64,000 nucleotides of DNA from Pseudomonas sp. J452 (GCF_024666525.1 NZ_CP088294.1:1984001-2048000), one strand, 5' to 3'. Counted from the first letter of the stretch, positions 39,769 to 48,509 are shown. The notes: generated from the letters alone by a model not told the origin. Translations and numbers: made by a program.

Positions 39769-41387
39769 CAGCGGCTCTGCTCGGCCAGGATCGACTTGGC
39801 CAGCGCTTCGGCGACCTTGATGCCATCCACGCCTGCCGAGAGGATGCCGCCGGCATAACCGGCGCCTTCACCGGCCGGATACAGGCCCTTCAGGTTGAGG
39901 CTCTGCAGGGTTTCGTTGTCGCGGGTGATGCGCACCGGGGAGGAGGTGCGGGTTTCGATACCGGTGAGCACCGCGTCATCACGGTCGAAGCCGCGAATCT
40001 GCTTGCCGAAGGCCGGCAGCGCCTCGCGGATCGCCTCGATCGCATAGGCCGGTAGCGAGAGCGCCAGGTCGCCCAGGCGTACACCGGGCTTGTAGGAGGG
40101 TTCCACTTCGCCCAGTTCGCTCGACGGAACGCCGCGAATGAAGTCGCCGACCAATTGCGCGGGAGCACAGTAGTCACTGCCGCCCAGCTTGTACGCGACC
40201 GACTCCAGGCGCTCCTGGAGCTCAACGCCGGCCAGCGGGCCACCGGGGAAGTCCTGCTCCGGGTTGATGCCGACGACGATGCCGGCGTTGGCGTTGCGCT
40301 CGTTGCGCGAGTACTGGCTCATGCCGTTGGTCACCACGCGCTCCGGCTCGGAGGTGGCCGCCACCACGGTGCCGCCGGGGCACATGCAGAAGCTGTAGAC
40401 GGCGCGGCCATTCTTGGCGTGGTGTACCAACTTGTAGTCGGCGGCGCCGAGCTCCGGGTGACCGGCGTATTTGCCCAGGCGCGCCTGGTCGATCAGGCCT
40501 TGCGGGTGCTCGATGCGGAAGCCCACCGCAAAGGGCTTGGCCTCGATGAACACGCCCTGGCGGTGCAGCATGCGGAAGGTATCGCGCGAGCTGTGGCCCA
40601 GCGCGAGCACCACATGGCGACTGTGCAGGGTCTCGCCACTGGCCAGCACCACGCCCTCCAGCTGACCATCGTCGATCAGCAGGTTGGTCACCTTGCTCTC
40701 GAAGCGCACCTCGCCGCCGAGGGCGATGATCTCCTCGCGCATGGCCGCGACCACACCGGTGAGGCGGAAGGTGCCGATGTGCGGCTTGCTCACGAACATG
40801 ATCTCGTCCGGCGCGCCGGCGCGGACAAACTCGTGCATCACCTTGCGGGCGTAGAACTTCGGGTCCTTGATCTGGCTGTAAAGCTTTCCGTCGGAGAACA
40901 GGCCGGCGCCGCCCTCGCCGAATTGCACGTTGGATTCCGGGGTCAGGACCTTCTTGCGCCACAGCGCCCAGGTGTCCTTGGTGCGGCTGCGCACATCCTT
41001 GCCACGCTCCAGCACGATGGGCTTGAAGCCCATCTGCGCGAGCAACAACGCGGCGAATAGGCCGCAGGGGCCAAAGCCCACCACCAGCGGGCGCTCGCTC
41101 AGGTCGGCCGGCGCCTGGCCAACCGGATAGTAGTGGGTGTCCGGAGCCGGGCGGATATGCGGGTCATCGGCAAAACGCGCCAGGATGGCCGCCTCGTCGC
41201 GCGCCTCAAGATCGACGATATAGATGAACAGGATGACGCTGTTCTTCTTGCGGGCATCGTAGCTGCGCTTGAATACGCTGAAGTTCAGCAGGTCGGCGTC
41301 GCTGATGTTCAGGCGGTTGACGATGGCCTGGCGCAACTCATCGGCGGAGTGATCGAGGGGCAGAGAGAGTTCGTTGATGCGAATCAT
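39768..41387 (-). CDS. NAD(P)/FAD-dependent oxidoreductase (COG2509 type)
   Basis: A 539-residue flavoprotein. N-terminal region MIRINELSLPLDHSADELRQAI with an RxxDARKK segment, a Rossmann motif VVGFGPCGLFAALLLAQMGF (about 105), GGAGLFSDGKLYSQIKD and a C-terminal GLYPAGEGAGYAGGI (about 507). This arrangement belongs to uncharacterised FAD-dependent dehydrogenases of the COG2509 class. The start at 41387 matches family members; the open frame goes further upstream without features. Linked to the SpoU gene by a one-base overlap. Confidence 0.88.
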   Translation of the reverse strand: MIRINELSLPLDHSADELRQAIVNRLNISDADLLNFSVFKRSYDARKKNSVILFIYIVDLEARDEAAILARFADDPHIRPAPDTHYYPVGQAPADLSERPLVVGFGPCGLFAALLLAQMGFKPIVLERGKDVRSRTKDTWALWRKKVLTPESNVQFGEGGAGLFSDGKLYSQIKDPKFYARKVMHEFVRAGAPDEIMFVSKPHIGTFRLTGVVAAMREEIIALGGEVRFESKVTNLLIDDGQLEGVVLASGETLHSRHVVLALGHSSRDTFRMLHRQGVFIEAKPFAVGFRIEHPQGLIDQARLGKYAGHPELGAADYKLVHHAKNGRAVYSFCMCPGGTVVAATSEPERVVTNGMSQYSRNERNANAGIVVGINPEQDFPGGPLAGVELQERLESVAYKLGGSDYCAPAQLVGDFIRGVPSSELGEVEPSYKPGVRLGDLALSLPAYAIEAIREALPAFGKQIRGFDRDDAVLTGIETRTSSPVRITRDNETLQSLNLKGLYPAGEGAGYAGGILSAGVDGIKVAEALAKSILAEQSR

Positions 41388-41611
41388 GACGGTAATCCTG
41401 GCCGGTGACTCCGGCAAAGGAAGCAATAAAGGAGGGGGGTAGGGGGCGAATTGTAGCCGCCGCCGCCATATTCTGTCAGGACGCCTGTCAGGGCAGCGGC
41501 CTGTGGATTTAACCTGCACGGCACTATCGGCTTATACTTGGCGCCACTTTGCGCCCTCTGTCCATGGCATCGGCGCGCTCCTTTCCTTGATTTTTCGTGC
41601 TTGGCTCCCTT

Positions 41612-42232
41612 ATGAAACGCTCCAAAAGCAGCGCCCGCTGGCTGAACGAACATGTCAACGACCCCTACGTCAAACAGGCCCAGAAGGATGGCTTGCGCTC
41701 GCGCTCCAGCTACAAGCTGATCGAGCTGAACGAGAAGGACAAACTGATCCGCCCCGGCATGCTGCTCATGGACCTTGGCTCCGCGCCGGGCGGCTGGTCG
41801 CAGGTGGCCGGCAAGTTAGTGGGTGAGAAGGGGCGGGTTATCGCCACCGACATTCTGCCGATGGACCCGCTGGACAACGTCGACTTCATTCAGGGCGACT
41901 TTACCGAGGACGGCGTGTTCCAGCAGCTTCTCGCTAAGCTCGATGGCCGACAACCCGATCTGATCGTCTCCGACATCGCCCCCAACCTCAGCGGCGTCGC
42001 TGTTGCCGACCAGGCGTCTTCGATGTATCTGGTTGAGCTCACCCTCGATATGGTCCGCAAAGTGCTCAAGCCTGGTGGCAACTATGTGGTCAAGGTCTTT
42101 CAGGGCGAGGGATCCGACGAGTTTCTGCGGGACGTGCGCACCTCATTCGACAAGGTGGTCGTACGCAAGCCAGCAGCATCGCGGCCGCGCTCGAATGAGG
42201 TTTATCTGATGGCCAAGGGCTTCAAGGGATAA
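41612..42232 (+). CDS. rlmE: RlmE-type 23S rRNA 2'-O-methyltransferase, probable second copy
   Basis: A 206-residue RrmJ/FtsJ fold protein, full length. The K-D-K-E catalytic set is visible: Lys in RSSYKLIEL, Asp in VSDIAPNLSG, Lys in YVVKVFQGEG and Glu in RSNEVYLM; the SAM motif is DLGSAPGGWSQ. RlmE methylates U2552 of 23S rRNA. In pseudomonads rlmE normally lies beside yhbY and ftsH; here yhbY is 21 kb away at the window's end. The sequence also differs visibly from the Pseudomonas RlmE I know. The ATG at 41612 is the family start; TATACT at 41533 may be its -10. Confidence 0.85.
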   Translation: MKRSKSSARWLNEHVNDPYVKQAQKDGLRSRSSYKLIELNEKDKLIRPGMLLMDLGSAPGGWSQVAGKLVGEKGRVIATDILPMDPLDNVDFIQGDFTEDGVFQQLLAKLDGRQPDLIVSDIAPNLSGVAVADQASSMYLVELTLDMVRKVLKPGGNYVVKVFQGEGSDEFLRDVRTSFDKVVVRKPAASRPRSNEVYLMAKGFKG

Positions 42233-42284
42233 GGCGTCCGCTGCTGGCGATGGCGCTAAAGATCCCGTATTTACTGGGTTTCAG

Positions 42285-42321
42285 GCACAAAAAAGACGCC
42301 CTAGGACGTCTTTTTTTGTGC
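42285..42321. terminator. Strong bidirectional terminator, likely the ancestral ssrA terminator
   Basis: GCACAAAAAAGACG pairs with CGTCTTTTTT and outer GTGC around a short loop. It lies between the rlmE-type gene and the left 17-bp repeat. Read leftward it would directly follow the ssrA 3' end in the uninterrupted chromosome. Confidence 0.8.
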
Positions 42322-42323
42322 AT

Positions 42324-42340
42324 TTGGTGGAGCCGGGGGG
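42324..42340. repeat. Left attachment repeat (attL)
   Basis: TTGGTGGAGCCGGGGGG is identical to 44738-44754, which is the 3' end of ssrA. The two copies bound the integrated element. Confidence 0.85.
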
Positions 42341-42516
42341 AGGAGAAATACGCCATTTCATGGATTATATATCCATATAAATCAGACACTTATATTTCTC
42401 TTGGTTTCCGGGTGCCGCCCTTTCTCTGTCGAAATTGCCGCCCTGACGCAGGGGATAGCTTGAGCATTATCGCTTTGGATTGGTTCAGATGCCATTAGAG
42501 CAAGCAGAAGCACGAT

Positions 42517-42843
42517 GTGTACGCCGATGTCGAAAAGGTAGCCCGTACCTACGGATTTTTCGGTGGGGATTCGCTGCTCGATGGCACCGACTACAAGCGC
42601 TACTACAAGACCTCTCGCGGCTTCTCCGGCAAGAACGTCGAGCTATTCCTGGGCAACTTCGTCAGCTTGCTGGCAAGGGAGAAGGTGGGGGCAAAAAAGG
42701 CGTTTGACCGGCTGCAAACCTGGGAATGCTGGCCGGTGATCCGCGACCACTATGCCGCCAAGGATATGAGCGAGTTTGACCTGTACAAGCACATCAAAGC
42801 TCTGCTTGAAGAACGGCATGTTCGGTGGGGTAGGGCGGTATGA
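42517..42843 (+). pseudogene. C-terminal fragment of a possible phage replication protein
   Basis: A 108-residue frame from a GTG, VYADVEKVARTYGFFGGDSL, with KNVELFLGNFVSLLAREK and DLYKHIKALLEERHV. Two features suggest a 5' truncation: the frame opens upstream as KQKHDV without a ribosome site, and a TAG stop lies at 42496 just before it. Its stop overlaps the integrase ATG (ATGA). In Pf phages the gene immediately before the integrase encodes the replication initiator, so this may be its C-terminus; I cannot confirm the family by eye. It could also be a small intact gene. Confidence 0.5.
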
Positions 42844-43853
42844 GTGTTAAGCGCCGTGATGATGGTCGGTGGTTAGCTGACGTCCAGCCCATCCGTGGCC
42901 AGCGCTTCCGCAAGCTCTTCGATACCAAAGCCGAAGCACTGCGCTATGAGACCTTCATTCTCGCCAACAAGGCCAAGGATGCTGGTTGGAATCCAAAGGC
43001 CTCAGACCGTCGCAAGCTCTCCGAACTGGTGACCCTCTGGTATGACCTGCACGGTCACATGCTCAAGGATGGTTTACGCCGAAAGGCTAAGCTCGATGCT
43101 CTGTGTGTTCGGCTGCGCAACCCGGTAGCTGCCAAGCTTGATGCTTCTGTCTATGCCCATGATCGGCGCCTTCGTTCTGAAACGGGTACCAGTCCGAAGA
43201 CGCTTAACAATGAGCTGGGCTATCTGCGGGCTGTCTATAACGAGCTGCGTGGGCTGGGCCAGATCGACTATCAGAACCCGCTGGAGCTGGTGAAGCCATT
43301 CCGCATTGAAGAGCGCGAATTATCTTGGCTGACAGACGATCAAATTTCGATTCTGCTGGAAGCCATTCGGCAGCACTCTGATAACCCGCACGTCGAGCCG
43401 ATCACGCTGCTTTGCTTAGCTACGGGCGCGCGATGGTCTGAGGCTGAGGGGTTAACCCCATCCAGGCTGCGCAATGGATCGGTAACGTACAGCAAAACCA
43501 AATCCAGCCGCGTTCGCACTGTTCCTATCGGGACGGCCTTAGAGAGTTTCATCAAGGATCATTGGAAGCGCTACGGGCCATTTACGGGGTCGATCAGCTC
43601 GTTTCGTCGTGCCCTGGCTCGGTCGGGCATTGAATTGCCCAAAGGGCAGGCCAGTCACGCGTTGCGCCATACCTTCGCCAGTCACTTCATGCAGAAGGGC
43701 GGAAACATCCTCACCCTGCAGAAGATTTTGGGTCACTCCAGCTTGGCTATGACTATGCGCTATGCGCACTTGGCGCCGGAGCATTTGGCCGAGGCTGTGA
43801 GGCTCAATCCCTTATCTGGCAGTGACTTTTCGTTTTCTCTTGTGGGTCGGTAA
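42840..43853 (+). CDS. Tyrosine-type site-specific integrase
   Basis: A 337-residue recombinase. The N-terminal arm region begins MSVKRRDDGRWLADVQPIRGQR, a core-binding domain follows (about 60-160), and the catalytic domain shows Arg in ATGARWSEAEG (about 198), HALRHTFASHF and GHSSLAMTMRYAHLAPEHL, where Tyr is the nucleophile (about 310). It would integrate and excise the element at ssrA. Start fixed by the ATGA overlap with the preceding frame. It appears intact, so excision might still be possible, although no excisionase is seen. Confidence 0.92.
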   Translation: MSVKRRDDGRWLADVQPIRGQRFRKLFDTKAEALRYETFILANKAKDAGWNPKASDRRKLSELVTLWYDLHGHMLKDGLRRKAKLDALCVRLRNPVAAKLDASVYAHDRRLRSETGTSPKTLNNELGYLRAVYNELRGLGQIDYQNPLELVKPFRIEERELSWLTDDQISILLEAIRQHSDNPHVEPITLLCLATGARWSEAEGLTPSRLRNGSVTYSKTKSSRVRTVPIGTALESFIKDHWKRYGPFTGSISSFRRALARSGIELPKGQASHALRHTFASHFMQKGGNILTLQKILGHSSLAMTMRYAHLAPEHLAEAVRLNPLSGSDFSFSLVGR

Positions 43854-43994
43854 ATAAAGTGGTAGCGGTGTTTACTTTGGTCTGAATTTGGGCTATATTT
43901 GGATCATCTCAGCAGCTATGCCGTTGAGAGATCTGCACGCCGGGGCTATGCCCATATTGGTGCTTTGCATACAGCAACTCAGAGGTACCAGACC

Positions 43995-44234
43995 ATGAAG
44001 GTCGAAACGATTAGCTACTTAAAACGTCACGCGGCAAACCTCGACCTCACAGAGCCGATGGTTGTTACTCAGAATGGTGTGCCGGCCTACGTGGTTGAGT
44101 CCTACGCCGAACGTAAGCAACGAGATGAGGCAATCGCTCTCATCAAGCTTCTTGCAATTAGCAGTAGAGACAAGGCCCAAGGCCGCATTATCTCGGGTGA
44201 AACCCTTCTGCAACGTCTGAGCGAGGAGCCCTAA
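43995..44234 (+). CDS. Phd/YefM-type antitoxin
   Basis: A 79-residue protein, [45 protein letters not shown]: the Phd/YefM fold that binds DNA and the toxin. A flexible C-terminal half ([20 protein letters not shown]) should cover the toxin. The pair is probably autoregulated from the AT-rich stretch at about 43855-43990. The ATG at 43995 matches the family start; the frame extends upstream to 43899 with no ribosome site. It ends 16 bp before the toxin gene. Confidence 0.85.
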   Translation: MKVETISYLKRHAANLDLTEPMVVTQNGVPAYVVESYAERKQRDEAIALIKLLAISSRDKAQGRIISGETLLQRLSEEP

Positions 44235-44250
44235 CATATGGAGAAATAAA

Positions 44251-44595
44251 TTGAATAAAGCGGAAGTCGGTTTTACGTCTACAGCAGAACACAGCATCAA
44301 GAAATTTCAGCTCAATCTCGCCCAGCGCCAGGGCTCGTCAGCTGCTCGGCAGTTCGTTCGAGAGCTGATTCAGTCGATTATTGATCGACTATCTCTTCAC
44401 CCCCTTTCTTGCCCCGTCAGCCCGCAAGCCAGTCTGCTTGGTGTGCTTCAGTACCGTGAGTACAACAAGGATGGGTGTCGAATCCTCTACGAGTATTTTC
44501 CAGAAGAAAATCTCGTTGCCGTCGCGCTTGTGATGTCGCAGCAGCAGAGCGTCGAGCAAATGCTCGTTGACTACTGCCTGCTCTGGACTCCGTAA
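44251..44595 (+). CDS. ParE-type toxin (RelE/ParE superfamily)
   Basis: A 114-residue toxin: NKAEVGFTSTAEHSIKKFQLNLAQRQGSSAARQFV, then SIIDRLSLHPLSCPVSPQASLLG, QYREYNKDGCRILYEYF and NLVAVALVMSQQQSVEQML, the beta-hairpin core of ParE/RelE proteins. It starts with the rare TTG, preceded by GGAG 7 bp upstream. ParE members act on gyrase, RelE members on mRNA; the residues seen do not settle which. It recalls the PfiT toxin of Pf4. Its function in the remnant may be to stabilise it. Confidence 0.8.
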   Translation: MNKAEVGFTSTAEHSIKKFQLNLAQRQGSSAARQFVRELIQSIIDRLSLHPLSCPVSPQASLLGVLQYREYNKDGCRILYEYFPEENLVAVALVMSQQQSVEQMLVDYCLLWTP

Positions 44596-44687
44596 GCCCG
44601 CTCTAGATTCTTTGTGTTCTTGCCTTGGTGGTCTTATCCGGGGTGTCGGATGTGACACTTTGGGGGCACAAGCAGTCTCTAGAAAGC

Positions 44688-44724
44688 AAAAACCCCTGAA
44701 AATCTCTAGGATAATCAGGGGTTT
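44688..44724 (-). terminator. Present terminator of ssrA, brought by the element
   Basis: On the minus strand, AAACCCCTGA pairs with TCAGGGGTTT around a 15-nt loop, followed by U's, 15 nt beyond the ssrA 3' end. It lies inside the element. Confidence 0.85.
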
Positions 44725-44737
44725 ATGCTGTTTCTGA

Positions 44738-44754
44738 TTGGTGGAGCCGGGGGG
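44738..44754. repeat. Right attachment repeat (attR) within ssrA
   Basis: TTGGTGGAGCCGGGGGG, identical to 42324-42340; it comprises the acceptor-stem end (CCA included) of ssrA. Confidence 0.85.
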
Positions 44755-45131
44755 GATTTGAACCCCCGTCCGCCAGTTCTCCACTTTCGGTACTACATGC
44801 TTAGCCGTGTCTATTGAGTTAATCCGTAGCCGCCCGACGGGCAGGGTGCTTTGGACGAGTTGTGTAAGTTTTAGCCACTTTGTCCACAACGTACTACGCG
44901 GCGATCCTGTTCTGCATGACAATCACTTCAGGTTTACAGGCATCCCCTAGTGATCGCTGGAGCCGAAGCTACCAGAAGGACTAGTCGCGCTGCTTACGCA
45001 GCGAGAGCGTAGCCCTCGTAGTTTTCGTCATTGGCAACTATAGAAAGTTGCAACAGTGGATTTACGACTTCTGTTACCAAGTCGGCATGCACCTAGAGCT
45101 TCGCTACCGGCGTCGAATCCTAATCGGCCCC
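44739..45131 (-). ncRNA. ssrA: tmRNA (transfer-messenger RNA)
   Basis: Minus strand begins GGGGCCGATTAGGATTCGAC at 45131 and ends GGCTCCACCA at 44739, a total of 393 nt. The 3' T-arm GGGTTCAAATCC and encoded CCA are present. The tag frame on 45035-44994 reads ANDENYEGYALAA followed by TAA; the last residues (ALAA) are the ClpXP signal. It rescues stalled ribosomes with SmpB, encoded 4 kb away at 48942. The integrated element replaced the DNA beyond the 3' end but restored the mature sequence. Confidence 0.95.
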
Positions 45132-45292
45132 AAAACTCTCCTACATGAGTAGGACGCGCAGTTTACGGTAAAGGTTCCCCAGCGTCGACCTGCGATCTGG
45201 CTTTAGAATGCTGGCCGGATTTCTGTGGCTGTCGGCTAGCTCTGGCGCTGCCATGTGCCATCATTCCCCTGTCCTGATTTTGGAGCGTCGGC

Positions 45293-48211
45293 ATGCCGTC
45301 CGCACAGCACAAACCTCTGCGCCGCTGGATCTGGCAGGCCTTCCTGCAGAGTGCGTTGATTCCCCTGGTGTTGGTGGAGTCGGTGCTGATTGGTGTGTAC
45401 CTGTACACCAACGAATCGATCCGTGATTCCCAGGTGGGCTATCTGCAGAGCAGTGCTCTGCAGGATCTGGCCAGTGCGGTGCAGCGCGAAGGGCAGGTGA
45501 TCGACAGCCGCCTGCGGGCCATCGAGGCTCAGGTCAGCATTTTCCGTGATGCGGTAGGCGAGACCTTGCAGGACCGCCGCTATCAGCCGGATGAGCTGGA
45601 GCGTGCGCGCCATGTGCAGGCGCCCGATGGCGTATTCCACAGCCGCAGTGACGATGGTCGTGCGGCTTCCTTCTATGCCAACAGCACGCCGCCGGCGCGC
45701 CAGGACCGCGACAAGGCGTTGCGCCTGTCGCGTGTCGATCCGTTGATGCGTTCGATCAAGCAGGCGGACCCGCTGGTGGCCGCGGTGTATTTCAATGCGT
45801 GGGACAGCTACAACCGCATCTACCCGTATTTCGATGTGCTGCAGCAGTATCCCCATGACATGGTCATCCCGGAGTACAACTTCTATTACCTGGCCAATGC
45901 CGAGCACAACCCGCAGCGCAAGACGGCCTGGACCGATGTCTACCTCGATCCGGCCGGCCTGGGCTGGATGATGTCGGCGGTGGCGCCGGTCTATCGCGGT
46001 GATTTTCTCGAAGGTGTGGTCGGTCTGGACGTGACGGTCGGTCAGATGCTGGCCGAGATCGGCAGCCTGCAGGTGCCCTGGCAGGGCTATGCCCTGCTGG
46101 TTAGCCGCGACAACGGCATCATGGCGCTCCCGGCCGCCGGCGAGCACGATTTCGGCCTGCGCGAGCTGACCCAGTATTCCTATGCTGAAGCGGTCAAGCG
46201 TGAGGTGCTCAAACCGGCTGACTTCAAGCTGGATCGCCAGGCGGGGCTAAAGCCGTTGCTCGCTGCCATGGCCACGGCTACCCATGGGGTGGAAGAGGTG
46301 CAGCTGGGCGGCCGTAACCAGCTGATGGCCTGGAGCGAGATTCCGCAGACCGGCTGGCGCCTGCTGCTGGTGGTGGATGAGGCAAACATCTTCCGCGAGA
46401 CCAACCGCCTGGCCGAGCAATACCTGCAGATCGGTTATCTGCTGATCGCCGGCCTGGTGTTCTTCTATCTGCTGTTCGGTAGCTGGATGTGGCTGCGTTC
46501 GCGGCATCTGAGTAACGAGTTGGCCGAACCCATCGCCGGGATTGTCGGGATGATGCGCAGCCTGGCGGTGGGTGAGCGCAAGCCGGCGGCACCGGAGACG
46601 GCGATTCTGGAAATGGCCGAGATGGCCGAGGAAGTGCAGCATGCCGGCCAGCAATTGCAGGCCAGTGAGGCGCAGCGCGTGCATGTGCAGCGCACCCTCG
46701 AGCTGGTGCTGGAAAGCACCACGGAAAGCCTCTGGGAAGTGGAGGCGGCGAGCCTCAGCATCTGTGTCAGCGAGCGCTTCGTCAAACGCTTCGGGCTGCG
46801 CGAGAGCTGCCTGCCGTTTGCCGAGTTCAACCAGCGCGTACACCCGGATGACCTGCAGCGTATTCGTCATCTGCGGCTGAGCCTGGCTGACGCTGTCGAG
46901 GACTTCTTCGAGGCGGAATATCGCTATGCCGATGCCATGGGCAACTATGTCTGGCTGCTCAGCCGCGGCAAGGTCATCGAGCGCGACGAGCAAGGCAGTG
47001 CCGTGCGCGCGGCCGGTACGCATGTCGATATCACCGGCCTCAAGCTGGTGCAGGAGGAATTGCGCCATGCCAGCCTGGAGGCGCAAGCCGCCAGCCAGGC
47101 CAAGAGCCGCTTCCTGTCCAGCATGAGCCACGAGCTGCGCACGCCGCTGAATGCCATCCATGGTTTCGCCCAGCTGATCGAGCTGGAAGCCCAGGAGCGG
47201 CCCGAGGCTCGTCAGGAGCTGGAGTACGCCCGTGAGATCGTCCTGGCCAGCCGCCATCTGACGTCGCTGGTCGACGATATTCTCGATCTCTCCAGCATCG
47301 AAAGTCGTCGCCAGCATCTGCAGCTCAAGCCGGTGGAGGTCAGCGCGCTGCTCACCAGTTGCGCCGAACTGGTCCAGCCGGAAGTGCAGCAGCGCGGCCA
47401 GCAGCTACGGGTGACGCCCGGCATCGTCGGTGAGCTGTATGTACTGGCGGATGTGCGCCGGGTGCGCCAGGTGCTGCTCAACCTGCTGTCCAACGCGCTC
47501 AAGTACAACAGCCCGCAGGGCCTGGTCTGCCTGGGGTATGAGCTGCGCCCGGCGGGTGTGCGCTTGTGGGTCGAGGACAGCGGCCCGGGGCTCAGCGAGC
47601 CGCAGCAGGCGCAGCTGTTCCAGCCATTCCAACGCCTCGGCCGGGAGAGTTCGAATATTCCGGGCACCGGTATCGGCCTGGTGTTGTGCAAGGAACTGGC
47701 GGCGCTGATGGATGGCGAGATCGGTTTCAGCAGCGAGCCGGGCGCCGGTAGCCGCTTCTGGATCGACTTGCCGAGTGCGGCCTGCCCACAGGATTTGCTG
47801 AGCCATGCCGGCCAGGCCGGTGCTGGCGAAGTCGCGCTGCCGTTGGCCCGGGTGCTTTGTGTCGAGGACCATCCCGCATGCCTGCGGGTGCTGCAGGAAG
47901 GCTTGCGCGATATGGCCGAGGTGCAGGGCGTTGGCTCGCTGCGGCGCGCGCAACTGCTGTTGGCCGAGCAGGTTCCCGCGCTGGTGCTGCTGGATCTCGA
48001 TCTACCCGACGGCAATGGCCTGGAGCTGCTGGAGTGGATGCGCAACCAGCCGCGCCTGGTCGATGTGCCGGTGCTGGTGGTCAGCGCGGCCGTCGACGAG
48101 GTGCAGAAGGCCGAAGCGCGTCGGCAGGGGGCACAGGCCTGCCTGCTGAAACCGGTGGATCTGCAGCAGTTGCGGCAGATGGCGCTGTCGTTGCTAGGTG
48201 AAGTGGTCTAG
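45293..48211 (+). CDS. Hybrid sensor histidine kinase with dCache sensor, PAS and receiver domains
   Basis: A 972-residue kinase. Membrane helices lie at about 15-37 and 380-402 and flank a 340-residue periplasmic dCache-like region (AVYFNAWDSYNRIYPYF, GVVGLDVTVGQML). A PAS domain (about 465-590), HisKA box FLSSMSHELRTPLNAIHGFA (His about 613), ATPase boxes (LLNLLSNALKYNSP, EDSGPGLSEP, GTGIGLVLCKEL) and a receiver (Asp about 901, VLLDLDLPDG) follow. Ligand and partner regulator are unknown; no response regulator is adjacent. Start chosen at the first Met before the signal-anchor helix. Confidence 0.9.
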   Translation: MPSAQHKPLRRWIWQAFLQSALIPLVLVESVLIGVYLYTNESIRDSQVGYLQSSALQDLASAVQREGQVIDSRLRAIEAQVSIFRDAVGETLQDRRYQPDELERARHVQAPDGVFHSRSDDGRAASFYANSTPPARQDRDKALRLSRVDPLMRSIKQADPLVAAVYFNAWDSYNRIYPYFDVLQQYPHDMVIPEYNFYYLANAEHNPQRKTAWTDVYLDPAGLGWMMSAVAPVYRGDFLEGVVGLDVTVGQMLAEIGSLQVPWQGYALLVSRDNGIMALPAAGEHDFGLRELTQYSYAEAVKREVLKPADFKLDRQAGLKPLLAAMATATHGVEEVQLGGRNQLMAWSEIPQTGWRLLLVVDEANIFRETNRLAEQYLQIGYLLIAGLVFFYLLFGSWMWLRSRHLSNELAEPIAGIVGMMRSLAVGERKPAAPETAILEMAEMAEEVQHAGQQLQASEAQRVHVQRTLELVLESTTESLWEVEAASLSICVSERFVKRFGLRESCLPFAEFNQRVHPDDLQRIRHLRLSLADAVEDFFEAEYRYADAMGNYVWLLSRGKVIERDEQGSAVRAAGTHVDITGLKLVQEELRHASLEAQAASQAKSRFLSSMSHELRTPLNAIHGFAQLIELEAQERPEARQELEYAREIVLASRHLTSLVDDILDLSSIESRRQHLQLKPVEVSALLTSCAELVQPEVQQRGQQLRVTPGIVGELYVLADVRRVRQVLLNLLSNALKYNSPQGLVCLGYELRPAGVRLWVEDSGPGLSEPQQAQLFQPFQRLGRESSNIPGTGIGLVLCKELAALMDGEIGFSSEPGAGSRFWIDLPSAACPQDLLSHAGQAGAGEVALPLARVLCVEDHPACLRVLQEGLRDMAEVQGVGSLRRAQLLLAEQVPALVLLDLDLPDGNGLELLEWMRNQPRLVDVPVLVVSAAVDEVQKAEARRQGAQACLLKPVDLQQLRQMALSLLGEVV

Positions 48212-48263
48212 CAGACTGTTGATGAATTACCTGCGTTGCCGCGGTGTTGTCGAAATCTGCTAG

Positions 48264-48509
48264 TTACTCGCTGGCCTGCAACAGGCTCATGGCCTCTTCC
48301 AGTACCTTGACCGATTCGGCGTGGTCGCCGGCCTTGTGCAGGGCTTCGCCCTCGGCGCGCAGGCGCTGCACTTCGGCCAGCACTTCGGTATCGGCCGGTG
48401 GATCGCTTTGCAGCAGCTTATCGATCTTGGCCATCTCGGCCGGGCAGTGCATGGCCATCAGCGGGGTGCAGAGCAGGGCAGTAGCGAGAAACAGGGCTGT
48501 GCGGCGCAT
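48264..48509 (-). CDS. Small exported hypothetical protein
   Basis: An 81-residue protein with a signal peptide (MRRTALFLATALLCTPLMA) and a mature helical part (MHCPAEMAKIDKLLQSDPPADTE, EVQRLRAEGEALHKAGDHAESVKVLEEAMSLL). The latter resembles a single TPR-like helix pair. I know similar small proteins in Pseudomonas but no function. A GGAG ribosome site precedes the ATG at 48509. It converges on the hybrid kinase gene. Confidence 0.75.
   Translation of the reverse strand: MRRTALFLATALLCTPLMAMHCPAEMAKIDKLLQSDPPADTEVLAEVQRLRAEGEALHKAGDHAESVKVLEEAMSLLQASE

Larger units (their letters stand above)
42324..44754. mobile_element. 2.4-kb integrated element in the ssrA 3' end (Pf-like prophage remnant)
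   Basis: Between the 17-bp direct repeats lie a GTG-started ORF fragment, a tyrosine integrase, a Phd-like antitoxin and a ParE-like toxin, in lower-GC DNA with different codon use. tmRNA genes are common targets of tyrosine integrases. Integrase next to a Phd/ParE pair recalls the right end of Pf filamentous prophages. The coat, Zot and ssDNA-binding genes of an active phage are absent, so it is probably deleted. Excision would rejoin ssrA with the terminator at 42285. Confidence 0.75.
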
